12,279 nt of DNA from JBGPHT01 sp041484525 (GTDB lineage: Bacteria > Acidobacteriota > Terriglobia > Bryobacterales > Bryobacteraceae): positions 1 to 12,279 of the forward strand of contig JBGPHT010000203.1 in the NCBI GenBank assembly GCA_041484525.1. The letters run 5' to 3'. A program made the position numbers and the translations under genes. Shown here piece by piece: positions 1 to 7,690 of the stretch; position 1 is the first letter of the stretch, and each line of letters opens with the position of its first letter. The notes beneath the pieces were generated by a model, which was not told the DNA's origin, ran no database searches, and saw nothing but the letters and a program-made list of their open reading frames with translations.

Positions 1-3
1 CAC

Positions 4-35
4 ACCACCGTACGTACGGGTCCGTATACGGCGGT
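4..35 (-). ncRNA. Group II intron domain V (catalytic hairpin)
   Basis: On the minus strand these 32 bases fold as a classic domain V. A 9-bp lower helix pairs ACCGCCGTA with TACGGTGGT and contains one G-U pair. A two-base CG bulge sits on the 3' side, a 4-bp upper helix follows, and the loop is GACC. The position just downstream of the maturase stop codon is the expected one. The intact fold argues that the ribozyme core is not decayed. The loop is not a GNRA tetraloop. Confidence 0.85.
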
Positions 36-48
36 TCGGCGGGTTGAG

Positions 49-1428
49 CTATCGGCCGCCAGTCAATCTCGGAATCCCGAGCGAGTCGAAGTAGGCATTG
101 GGCAATGCACGCGCGAGCGCCGGACTGTTTGCCAGCCTCCACGGACCATGAGCGCTTCCCGCCGTACAGGCGGCAAGGTCTTTGCCCACGCCCCGCTTCC
201 GCAATTCTGCAAACCGCACCGACCCCCGCTTCCACTGCTTCCAGACCACAGACCGAAGCCTGCGCCTGAGCCACCGTTCAAGTTCCTCCAGCACAGACGG
301 CGTTTCGCATTTCCCGAAGTAGCCCAGCCAACCCCGTAAATACCGGGTCAGTTCTTGAGCCATCCGTTCCGTGCTTACCCCGCGCGTCCGCCGCGTCAAC
401 TCCCGGATCTTCTCTTTGAATCGAAGTACCGCTTTCGGCGCAATCCGCCGTTTTGGTTCCCGATTCGCCGTGAAACTGAAGCCCAAAAATTTCCGCGCCC
501 ATGGCCGTGCTACCGCACTCTTCTGCTGGTTCACCTTCAGCTTGAGCTTCGTCATGATGAATCGCGTAATGCTCCCCATCACTCGTTCCCCCGCCCGCCG
601 GCTACGAACGTAGATGTTACAGTCGTCCGCATACCGCGCGAATCGGAGACCTCTCCGCTCCAACTCCCGGTCGAACTCGTCGAGCACTATATTGCTGAGC
701 AAGGGCGACAACGGCCCGCCTTGCGGCGTTCCCTCATCGACCGGACTTACCAGCCCGCTTTCCATTACCCCGGCTTTCAAGAACGTCCGGATCAGTCTCA
801 GCAGTCGCTGATCGCTGACCCTGGTTTCGATTCTCGCCATCAGTTTGTCGTGCGAAACCTGGTCGAAAAACTTCTCGAGGTCCAAGTCCACACACCAGCG
901 ATAGCCTTCAGCGATATACTGCTGTGCTTGTGCCACCGCCTGATGCGCCGAGCGCCCAGGCCGAAACCCGTAGCTATGATCGGAAAACGACCGGTCCCAT
1001 CTGCGTTGCAGTACCTGCATCACCGCCTGCTGGACGAATCGGTCCAACACCGTCGGAATGCCAAGCTTTCGCACCCCTCCGTCCGGCTTGGGGATTTCCA
1101 CCCGCTTCACCGGTTGCGGCTTATAAGTTCCGCTCAACAACTGTTCCCGGATCCCTGGCCAGTGCTGTTTCAGGTGCTCTGGCAACTGCTGGACGGTCAT
1201 CCCATCCACGCCAGCGCTTCCTTTGTTGGCCTTGACTCGTGCCAATGCCTGCTTGCAGTTTTCCCGCCCGCAGACTTCCTCCATCAACTGTTCGGTGATG
1301 GCCGGGCTTTCTGTCCCGCGCTTTCCCGCCGACGATTCGGTCCCTTCCCGGAGGTCCTTCGAGGCTTCACCTCTATCTTCCTCCATGAAGGCCAACACTA
1401 GCTGGTTCTTCTGCCGCTTGTCGCCCAT
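49..1428 (-). CDS. ltrA: Group II intron reverse transcriptase/maturase (class C, LtrA-like)
   Basis: This is the intron-encoded protein of 459 residues. It acts in the cytoplasm, where it helps the intron RNA splice and copies it into DNA at the new site. The reverse transcriptase domain spans about residues 60-320. Visible motifs are the metal-binding VDLDLEKFFD (180-189), GTPQGGPLSPLLSN (233-246) and the catalytic YADD (266-269). The maturase (X) domain follows, with RYLRGWLGYFG at 362-372. The protein then ends in PNAYFDSLGIPRL, a C-terminus typical of class C proteins. There is no HNH endonuclease domain, as expected for this class. The frame is open throughout with all catalytic residues present, so the protein looks functional. 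The start ATG at 1428 has no clear Shine-Dalgarno sequence; a second ATG at residue 15 is possible. The gene symbol is the generic family name. Confidence 0.93.
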   Translation of the reverse strand: MGDKRQKNQLVLAFMEEDRGEASKDLREGTESSAGKRGTESPAITEQLMEEVCGRENCKQALARVKANKGSAGVDGMTVQQLPEHLKQHWPGIREQLLSGTYKPQPVKRVEIPKPDGGVRKLGIPTVLDRFVQQAVMQVLQRRWDRSFSDHSYGFRPGRSAHQAVAQAQQYIAEGYRWCVDLDLEKFFDQVSHDKLMARIETRVSDQRLLRLIRTFLKAGVMESGLVSPVDEGTPQGGPLSPLLSNIVLDEFDRELERRGLRFARYADDCNIYVRSRRAGERVMGSITRFIMTKLKLKVNQQKSAVARPWARKFLGFSFTANREPKRRIAPKAVLRFKEKIRELTRRTRGVSTERMAQELTRYLRGWLGYFGKCETPSVLEELERWLRRRLRSVVWKQWKRGSVRFAELRKRGVGKDLAACTAGSAHGPWRLANSPALARALPNAYFDSLGIPRLTGGR

Positions 1429-1855
1429 GAGTCGCGCTGCTTACTCACCGCTCCCATTACCCTCCCTACGGAGGACCGTTTGGGCCTTCATCCGTTGCCG
1501 GATTACTACGCCCGCTGCTGACTTCTACCGCCCGGTCAGGATGAATCGCTTCACCCTCAGTCCGGATTCCCGGACAAACGGCAGATCTCCCGAGGTAAGT
1601 TCGACCGCCTTCCGCACGCAACCGCCGAATTTACAACCAGTGCCCTTGATGGATATGGGCTTCGCGGTCATTTGCCCGCTCGCCCAGCACCGTATGCCTC
1701 AGATCCGGTTCTTGTACATCGGCTCGTACGTTTGCTCCACGCTTCTTTCAGACCCTCCGTCACCGGAACGCCCTTGCGCTTCGCTATCACTTCACCTCCA
1801 TCAGGTTGTGAAGGGGACTTTCACCCCCGAGCTGTCGAACATGCTCGGCACACAG

Positions 1856-1892
1856 AAAAACCGCCGGCTGAGGCGTCAACCTCAGCCGGCGG
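1856..1892 (-). terminator. Intrinsic terminator of the TonB-dependent receptor gene; intron target site
   Basis: A perfect 13-bp inverted repeat (CCGCCGGCTGAGG at 1861-1873 and CCTCAGCCGGCGG at 1880-1892) encloses a 6-base loop. On the minus strand it is followed by TTTTT (1860-1856). The stem begins 27 bases after the receptor stop codon. Two bases after the T-run the group II intron begins, so this hairpin is both the receptor's terminator and the intron's 5' exon. Confidence 0.92.
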
Positions 1893-1919
1893 AGAGAGGA
1901 ACCTACAGATTTACTTATC

Positions 1920-4900
1920 TTAGAAGTTAAACCGCAGCATGAACTCCAGGATGCGCCCGCCCGGCTCGACGGTACCCGAGATGTCGCGGTACGCGCCGGT
2001 CACCTGGCCGAACGTTGCTCCATTGCTGTTGGCGTAAGCATTGAAGTTCGTCAGGTTGAAAACGTTGAGCGCCGTGGCACGGAACTCGACGTTCATCGAC
2101 TCACGAATCCTGGTGCGCTTCACGATGCTCATATCGAAGAAGCGGTTCCAGTTCTGGTGAATCAGACCGTGCCAGCCGAGCTGGCCAACCGGCGCCGGCC
2201 CGATGTACGGCTTGGTCGGATCCAGATCCGCCACCGTCTTGCCGCCTACCTGGAAGGCCGCGTTCGTGTTGTCAATCACGCTCTGCGGCAGGTAGTATAC
2301 GATGCCCTTGCCGTCAGTGCTGGTGGTCTTGCGGATGTCCACCATCTTCTGCAAGTCATTCGCGGTCATGTTGTACAAAGTGACGCCGTCGCCGGTAGTG
2401 GTGTTGTTGGCTGAGTTGAACGTTCCCAGGCTGTTCAGGAACAGCGGCAGCCCGGACTGAATGCGAACCACTCCGGCCGTCTCCCATCCCTCGATGGCTT
2501 TCTTGACGAAGCGGTTGGACACGCTGCCGAGCAGCATTTTGCCGGGGCCGAACGGCATTTCGTAAATCCAGTTCGCCTTGAGGGCATGCCGGATGTCGAA
2601 GCCCGAAGGACCCTTGTCGATGCTGAGGTTGCGCAGCGTGGTAGGCTGCGCCGAGCTGGTGCTGCTATTCGTCGGCCCGTTGGTGAGCGATTTGCCGAAG
2701 ACATAGCTGCCCTGCATCGCGATTCCGTGGCTCAGGCGCCGGCGCACCTCGACCTGCAACGCATCGTAGTAAGACGATCCGTCGTTGGTAACGATAAACG
2801 CACCGCCGCCGGCGACCGTCGGATTCGCGAAGAACATGTTCGCCGGATACTTGGCGTTGGTGAGGTTGGTTATGCGGGTGGCATTATTCGCGATGCCGTT
2901 AGCCGCCGTACCGGCCTGCCCCAGAAGCAATTGGGTGGCGGTGGTCGTGTCGCTGGTCGTCCCGAGCGCCGTCTGGAGAATCGGCACGGGAAGTTGGCCC
3001 GGCATGCCCTGGTTGCCGAAGTTGACGACACCGGTGTTCTTGGTGATATCGCCGCCGCGTGCAATCCTCAGGTTGTTCTGCGCAATCTTGAACTCGTTGA
3101 GGAAGCCATTCTCGATGATGTTGGCTTCGTTCAGATTGTACTGGCGCCACAGGTGTACGCCGTGGTTGCCGGTAAACCGGAACTCGACCACCGTGTTGCG
3201 GCCCAGTTCCCGCTGCCAGCCGAGGTTCCAGCTCTGCACGTAGCCCAGCTTCAGGTTGGGAAGAAAGTCATTGACGCTGGTCGTGAACGAAGCCGGAATC
3301 GGATAGGTCGGCGTCGTCACCAGCCCCGACTTCACCGGAAGATTGGCTTGCCGGAAGAGCACGCTGCCGGGAGCGCCGAAATCCGCCGGTGTTGTCGACG
3401 GACTCACGCTCGCGGTTTGCGTGATGCCCTGGTTGGAACCCCAGATGTTGATGAAGAGGTTCTGGCCTTCGCGGACCGTCGAGATCGAGTAGCCCGCACG
3501 CAGCACCGAGGCGCCCTCGTGGCTTCCAAAAATCTTACCCAGGAACCCTTCCATCTTCGGCACCTGCCAGGCGAAGCCGATCGCCGGCGCCCAAATGGCC
3601 GGAGTGGTGTAGGCGTTGCCCTGAACCGAACTGAAGACCGGCGATATACCCGTCAAGGTACCCGGCTTGAAGAGGTTGCCAACGCCGGAAAGGCCCCACA
3701 GGCTGTCCACACCCACGCGCGAATAAAGGCCGTTCAGGTTCTCGTAGGCGCCCTGCTTCTCGTACCGTATGCCGAGGTTGACCGTCAGGTTCCGGGCCGC
3801 GCGCCAGGTATCCTGCGCGTACGCGCCGTACTCCCGCATGCGGTTACGATCGATCGGCGGTACCGCGGCGTACTGCTTCGTCTTCTCATCCAACACCAGT
3901 TGTTTCGAGATGGCCGAAACGCGCCCCGTCAGCGCGGCGTACAACGCCGAAGCGTCGCTCAATTGCGTGCTGGATGCGCTGGGGAAATTGGCGGTGGAGA
4001 AGATGTTCGTCGCGCCTGTAGTGATGGGGTCGCCGCTCGCGATGCCGAAGGTGATGGTCGGCATCGTGTCGGTGCTGGCGATCTGCTGCCAGGAGTTCAC
4101 CTGCGTGAACGTGCCGCCGAACGCAAACTGGTGCGAGCCCTTGATCACGTACACGTTGTCCGCCGTATCTTTCACCGGCGAGTTGCGCCGCTGCGAGCTG
4201 GTCGCCGTGCTCACGCCGGCCAGGCCGAACGCCAGGATCGGCCGGTAGCCGCGCCAGGGGTCGTACAGACCGGGTCCGATCGCCGGGAAGAACAGAACCG
4301 TGCCGCCGTTCAGGCCGCCGCGCCATTCATTGGTCACATGCGAACCGAAAGACGACCGCAGCGAAATCGTTCCCGCGAACCGGTTGCTGGCCTGCCCCGT
4401 ATTCACTGTGCTCCCCAACACCGTGCCGGTGCCCGGGAATGCCGCCACGACATTGTTCAGGAAGTCGGGCGTCGAATCGTACTTGTCGTAGTTGTAGACC
4501 ACCGAGAAGTGATGGTTGAACGTGATGTTGTAGTCTATCTTCCCGGTCAGGAACTGCCGCTTCTGGTTGCCGTCCGGCTGATAGTTCAGATCCAGGCGGT
4601 TGTAGTCGGCATTGCTCGCGATGCGCGGAGTGGCAATACCCTTCGACACCGTAGCCGCGATGTCCGAGTACGTCTTTTGCAGGATCGGATCCGGCGTGGA
4701 CGTGAATCCGTTCGCCGCCGCCAGTTGGTACAGGTTCACCGTGCGCGTGGCGCCGCCGGCGTTATAAGTGAAGATGCCGGACCGCGCGGTGTCGTTCAGG
4801 ATCGTGCGCGTGTACGACTTCGTTCCGGGCAGGATGTACTCTTCGTAGTTGAAGAAGAAGAACGCCCTGTCCTTGACGATCGGACCGCCCACGTGAACTC

Positions 4901-5726
4901 CGCGCTGCGTCAGTTTCACGACGTCGCGCGCCAGGCTGTCCCGATTATTGAAATAGTAGTTGGCGTTCCATCCCGTCTGGCGCCGCTGGTAGAAGCCGCC
5001 GCCATGAAACTGGTTGGTGCCGCTCTTGGTGGTGAACTTGATCTGCGCCGCGCCCTGTCCGCTGCTGTCGGCGCTGCCGGCCGAGGTCGTCACGGTCAGT
5101 TCCTCGAGCGCATCCACCGTCGGATAGATGTAGCTGAAGAAGCCGTCGCTCGACTTCAGCATGTTGTCCTGCGTGTTCATGCCGTCGATGGTCACATTCA
5201 GCGCGCCGCGCGGCAGCCCGTTCACGGACGAGCTTCGCGGGTTGGTCGGCGTCTGCACGCCCGGCTGGGTCACCAGCAACTCGACCGCGTTGCGCGTCGC
5301 AAACGGCAGTTCGAAGAGTTGCTTGCCGCCGATCGTGCTGCTCACCGCCGCGCTCGTGGCCTGCACGATTTCCGCGCCGGCCGAGACCTCGACGACTTCC
5401 GTCGCCTGTCCCAACTCGAGCTTGAGGTTCACCGTCGCCGGCACGCCCGAGTTCAGGACTACGCCGTCGACTGTTCCCACTTTGAAGCCGGTCTTCGTGA
5501 CCGTAACCTTGTACGCCGCCGCCGTCAGGCCGGGAATGGCCCATTCGCCGCGTTCGTTGGATACCGTCTTGAAGGCTTGCCCGGTTGTCGGGTTCGAGAT
5601 TTGGACTTCAGCGCCCGGAACAGCAGCGCCGGTTGGGTCGGTTACCACGCCATCGATACGCGCGGTGTTGCCCTGAGAAAAAGCGAGCGTGGCGAAAACG
5701 AGCATCGCCACCAGGAAATTTCGCAT
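1920..5726 (-). CDS. Oar-like TonB-dependent receptor with carboxypeptidase regulatory-like domain
   Basis: This is an outer-membrane beta-barrel of 1268 residues, expected to import a large or scarce nutrient using TonB energy; the substrate is unknown. A Sec-type signal peptide covers about residues 1-18 (MRNFLVAMLVFATLAFS). A carboxypeptidase-D regulatory-like beta-sandwich follows (about 22-105: IDGVVTDPTGAAVPGAEV, then GEWAIPGL). The plug is at about 125-240, with NVTIDGMNTQDN (177-188) and VDALEELTV (204-212). The barrel starts near GGPIVKDRAFFFFNYEEY (280-297). The protein ends in MLRFNF, a C-terminal aromatic typical of proteins assembled by the BAM complex. Length and layout match the large receptors abundant in acidobacteria and the myxobacterial Oar protein. 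No TonB box was recognised. The start ATG is preceded by AGGGGG about 10 bases upstream. It lies downstream of the hydrolase cluster, which hints at peptide uptake, but it has its own promoter. Confidence 0.93.
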   Translation of the reverse strand: MRNFLVAMLVFATLAFSQGNTARIDGVVTDPTGAAVPGAEVQISNPTTGQAFKTVSNERGEWAIPGLTAAAYKVTVTKTGFKVGTVDGVVLNSGVPATVNLKLELGQATEVVEVSAGAEIVQATSAAVSSTIGGKQLFELPFATRNAVELLVTQPGVQTPTNPRSSSVNGLPRGALNVTIDGMNTQDNMLKSSDGFFSYIYPTVDALEELTVTTSAGSADSSGQGAAQIKFTTKSGTNQFHGGGFYQRRQTGWNANYYFNNRDSLARDVVKLTQRGVHVGGPIVKDRAFFFFNYEEYILPGTKSYTRTILNDTARSGIFTYNAGGATRTVNLYQLAAANGFTSTPDPILQKTYSDIAATVSKGIATPRIASNADYNRLDLNYQPDGNQKRQFLTGKIDYNITFNHHFSVVYNYDKYDSTPDFLNNVVAAFPGTGTVLGSTVNTGQASNRFAGTISLRSSFGSHVTNEWRGGLNGGTVLFFPAIGPGLYDPWRGYRPILAFGLAGVSTATSSQRRNSPVKDTADNVYVIKGSHQFAFGGTFTQVNSWQQIASTDTMPTITFGIASGDPITTGATNIFSTANFPSASSTQLSDASALYAALTGRVSAISKQLVLDEKTKQYAAVPPIDRNRMREYGAYAQDTWRAARNLTVNLGIRYEKQGAYENLNGLYSRVGVDSLWGLSGVGNLFKPGTLTGISPVFSSVQGNAYTTPAIWAPAIGFAWQVPKMEGFLGKIFGSHEGASVLRAGYSISTVREGQNLFINIWGSNQGITQTASVSPSTTPADFGAPGSVLFRQANLPVKSGLVTTPTYPIPASFTTSVNDFLPNLKLGYVQSWNLGWQRELGRNTVVEFRFTGNHGVHLWRQYNLNEANIIENGFLNEFKIAQNNLRIARGGDITKNTGVVNFGNQGMPGQLPVPILQTALGTTSDTTTATQLLLGQAGTAANGIANNATRITNLTNAKYPANMFFANPTVAGGGAFIVTNDGSSYYDALQVEVRRRLSHGIAMQGSYVFGKSLTNGPTNSSTSSAQPTTLRNLSIDKGPSGFDIRHALKANWIYEMPFGPGKMLLGSVSNRFVKKAIEGWETAGVVRIQSGLPLFLNSLGTFNSANNTTTGDGVTLYNMTANDLQKMVDIRKTTSTDGKGIVYYLPQSVIDNTNAAFQVGGKTVADLDPTKPYIGPAPVGQLGWHGLIHQNWNRFFDMSIVKRTRIRESMNVEFRATALNVFNLTNFNAYANSNGATFGQVTGAYRDISGTVEPGGRILEFMLRFNF

Positions 5727-5765
5727 GTACTATATACCCCCTACAAAAAAGTGGTGTTGGGGGTG

Positions 5766-5795
5766 ATTCTAACGCACTGGAGAGGAGGGAGACAA
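5766..5795 (-). promoter_or_regulatory. Putative sigma-70-type promoter of the TonB-dependent receptor
   Basis: On the minus strand, TTGTCT (5795-5790, four of six consensus bases) and TAGAAT (5771-5766, five of six) are separated by 18 bases. Transcription would begin near 5759, giving a leader of about 33 bases before the receptor ATG. It lies in the 240-base gap behind the truncated M24 gene, so the receptor is probably transcribed independently of the hydrolases. This is a match by eye only. Confidence 0.4.
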
Positions 5796-5966
5796 GCCGG
5801 GAGGGCAATATTTTGGTTAATTTGGGGCTACTCGGACTGACCTTTTCGAGTATCTTGCGTCTAATGCACGGCGAACAGGCCCGTTATCTCTTGGAATGGA
5901 CCAAAAGTGGAATGGCCAAAAAGACCTGTGAGTACTAGATAGGTACCGCACATTCGGGACAAGCGC

Positions 5967-6455
5967 CTAACGCCCGCCCCGGCCGCGTCCGACGCCCTGC
6001 GTCAGATCCACTCCCGCCGCCTTCAGCGCCGCCTGCGCGCCGGCGTACTCGATTTTCGGAGCCAGTTTGCGGATACCGTCGAAGATGAAAAACCTGGTGC
6101 TTTCGTCGATCCCGATCCGCCCGCTCGTCACGCCGCGATCCTTCAGCGCCTCGACAATCCGCTGATACGGGCTGTCATCCTCCTGCCACACGCGGATGTC
6201 GTTCTCTCCCACGTGAATCAGCTCGCGCGCGCGCATCTCTTCGAACCCTGGCAGCACCCAAGCCGGTCCGCCCTTGGCCGGCAGCACCACCGCAAACGTG
6301 CGCTCGCTGCGTCCCCAACGCACCCCCGTGAGATACGTCATGGCCGCGCCCGACTCGATCACGATCGCCTCCAGCCCGAATTCCTTCATCGCCTGCTGGA
6401 GCTTGCCGATCCGCTCTTTATAAGTGGCTTCCGTAATTTCCGTAGTCTGCTGCAT
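5967..6455 (-). CDS. M24-family N-terminal (creatinase/prolidase N) domain protein, lacks the catalytic domain
   Basis: The 162 residues correspond to the N-terminal, non-catalytic half of creatinase/prolidase-type M24 enzymes. Recognisable segments are LEAIVIESGAAMTYLTGVRW (28-47), FAVVLPAKGGPAWVLPG (54-70), SPYQRIVEALKDRG (95-108) and RIGIDESTRFFIFDGIRKLAP (about 113-133). They align with LPAKGDPVWFVP and FAVFDGLRKEAP in the upstream paralogue. The sequence ends at about the point where the metal-binding pita-bread domain should begin, with the tail GVGRGRGGR. No metal ligands are present, so hydrolase activity is not expected. The start at 6455 is set by an AGGA Shine-Dalgarno sequence that overlaps the stop codon of the upstream M24 gene; the genes are 11 bases apart and probably translationally coupled. 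The frame is open much further upstream, but that part only overlaps the M24 gene and is not coding. There is no export signal, unlike the upstream enzyme. It may be a truncated paralogue or a genuine single-domain partner. Confidence 0.75.
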   Translation of the reverse strand: MQQTTEITEATYKERIGKLQQAMKEFGLEAIVIESGAAMTYLTGVRWGRSERTFAVVLPAKGGPAWVLPGFEEMRARELIHVGENDIRVWQEDDSPYQRIVEALKDRGVTSGRIGIDESTRFFIFDGIRKLAPKIEYAGAQAALKAAGVDLTQGVGRGRGGR

Positions 6456-6466
6456 CTTGTCTCGTC

Positions 6467-7678
6467 CTATCCAAACGGCCGATCGATCGCCGGACTCTGC
6501 TTCGTAAACGTCTTCGCCCCGTCCTCCGTCACATAGAAGCAATCTTCCAGCCGGATCCCAAACTCCCCATAGATCGCAATCATCGGCTCGTCGCTGAAAC
6601 ACATCCCGGGACGCAGCTTCGTCTTGTTGCCCTTCACCAGGTACGTCCACTCGTGCCCGTCGAGACCGATCCCGTGCCCCGTGCGGTGCGGCAGTCCCGG
6701 CACCTTGTAGCCCGGACCGAAGCCGTAATCCACGATCGTTTTGCGCGCCGCCGCGTCCACCGATTCGCACGTCGCGCCCGGTTTCGCCGCCGCCAGCGCC
6801 GCGTCCTGCGCCTTGCGCTCCAGGTTCCAGATCTCCGTCTGCCGCTTGTTCGGCTTGCCGAATACGGTGGTGCGCGTGATGTCCGACTGGTACCCTTCCA
6901 CGGTGCAGCCGTCGTCGATCAACACGATGTCGCCCTCGCGCAGCGGTTGCGGCTGAATGCTGCCGTGGGGAAACGCCGAGTACTTCCCGAAGTTCGCCAT
7001 GGCCGCACCCTGCGTGCCCAATGCCCGGTACGCCGCCGAGATCAGCCCGCTCAGGTCGCGGTTCGTCATGCCTTCGCGCAGACAGGCCAGCGCGGCCTGG
7101 TAAGCCGCGATGGTGATGTCGTTGGCCCGCTGCATCAACGCCAGTTCGGCCGGCGACTTGATCGCGCGGCACCCGATCGTCACCGCGTCGGCGCTCGCGA
7201 ACTCCATGGCCGGAGCTTCTTTGCGCAGTCCGTCGAACACCGCGAAGCGCGCGCGCTCCTCGATCCCCAGCCGCCCTGCGCCCTTCAACGCCTGCACTAC
7301 CTTCTTATAGGGACCCTCGGCCTCGCCATAGCTGCGGACCTCGCCGAGTCTCGTCCCCGCCTCGCGCCCCTCCGGCACGAACCAGACCGGATCCCCCTTC
7401 GCCGGCAGCATCCACATCCCGCCGTTGTGGCGCGATCCCGTGTAGTAATACAGACTCGTGCCGCCTTCGCACAAAATGGCCGAGAGCTTGTTCTCGACCA
7501 TGAGTGCGCGCGCCTTCTCCATGCGCGCGTGCCGCTCGTCGTCGGCGATCGGCTTGATCCCGTCGAGCATCGGCTTAAGATTCCGGATGGCCTCCGGCAG
7601 CGGCGCAGCCGCCTGCTGAGCCGCCGCGCGGCCTACCAGCGCCGCCGCCGCACTAACAACAAAAGTTCTCCGATTCAT
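6467..7678 (-). CDS. Secreted (Tat) M24 metallopeptidase, Xaa-Pro aminopeptidase/prolidase-like
   Basis: This predicted metallopeptidase has 403 residues and probably cleaves the N-terminal or Xaa-Pro bond of peptides outside the cytoplasm. A twin-arginine signal is visible at the start (NRRTFVVSAAAALVGRAAA, residues 2-20), so it is likely exported folded with its metals. The creatinase N-terminal domain covers about 50-165 and the M24 pita-bread domain about 175-400. Expected dinuclear metal ligands are all seen: Asp in LIDDG (255/256), Asp266 in SDITRT, His335 in GHGIG, Glu364 in DEP and Glu378 in RLED, with a further His342. ATG at 7678 is chosen over an in-frame TTG 15 bases upstream because GGAG lies 7 bases before it and the Tat motif then sits at the very N-terminus. 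Exact specificity cannot be read from the sequence. It lies downstream of the amidase across a palindromic repeat. Confidence 0.9.
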   Translation of the reverse strand: MNRRTFVVSAAAALVGRAAAQQAAAPLPEAIRNLKPMLDGIKPIADDERHARMEKARALMVENKLSAILCEGGTSLYYYTGSRHNGGMWMLPAKGDPVWFVPEGREAGTRLGEVRSYGEAEGPYKKVVQALKGAGRLGIEERARFAVFDGLRKEAPAMEFASADAVTIGCRAIKSPAELALMQRANDITIAAYQAALACLREGMTNRDLSGLISAAYRALGTQGAAMANFGKYSAFPHGSIQPQPLREGDIVLIDDGCTVEGYQSDITRTTVFGKPNKRQTEIWNLERKAQDAALAAAKPGATCESVDAAARKTIVDYGFGPGYKVPGLPHRTGHGIGLDGHEWTYLVKGNKTKLRPGMCFSDEPMIAIYGEFGIRLEDCFYVTEDGAKTFTKQSPAIDRPFG

Positions 7679-7690
7679 CTGCCTACTCCG

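Larger units (their letters stand above)
1..1853 (-). mobile_element. Group IIC (bacterial class C) intron, 3' end beyond the window
   Basis: This is a retroelement made of a self-splicing ribozyme and the reverse transcriptase it encodes. Read on the minus strand, it begins at 1853 with GTGTGCC, a typical group II 5' end. A GGGGGTGAAAGTCCCC hairpin follows about 25 bases in. The 5' ribozyme domains (I-III) occupy 1429-1853. They include the stretch AGAAGTCAGCAG near 1520-1535, which I recognise from other introns of this class just before the maturase gene. The maturase gene lies at 49-1428 and domain V at 4-35. Domain VI and the 3' splice site lie left of the window, so about 1.85 kb is seen of an element expected to be about 1.9 kb. 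The 5' exon is a terminator hairpin with its U-tract, the known target of class C introns. The 5' boundary is assigned by motif, not by comparison with an empty site, and could be off by a base or two. Confidence 0.9.

Noticed and set aside
355..1401. A 348-codon plus-strand open frame opposite the intron maturase
   Set aside because: The maturase motifs are unmistakable on the minus strand. The antisense product is Pro/Arg/His-rich with no recognisable features.
2586..5840. A 1084-codon open frame on the plus strand opposite the TonB-dependent receptor
   Set aside because: Its product is an arginine- and histidine-rich composition with no domain, as produced by reading a GC-rich gene antisense. 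The receptor on the other strand has clear domains and a signal peptide.
6456..7172. N-terminal extension of the truncated M24 protein to 401 residues
   Set aside because: The extra 239 residues are a frame-shifted reading of the intact M24 gene. The Shine-Dalgarno sequence and the family homology both start at 6455.
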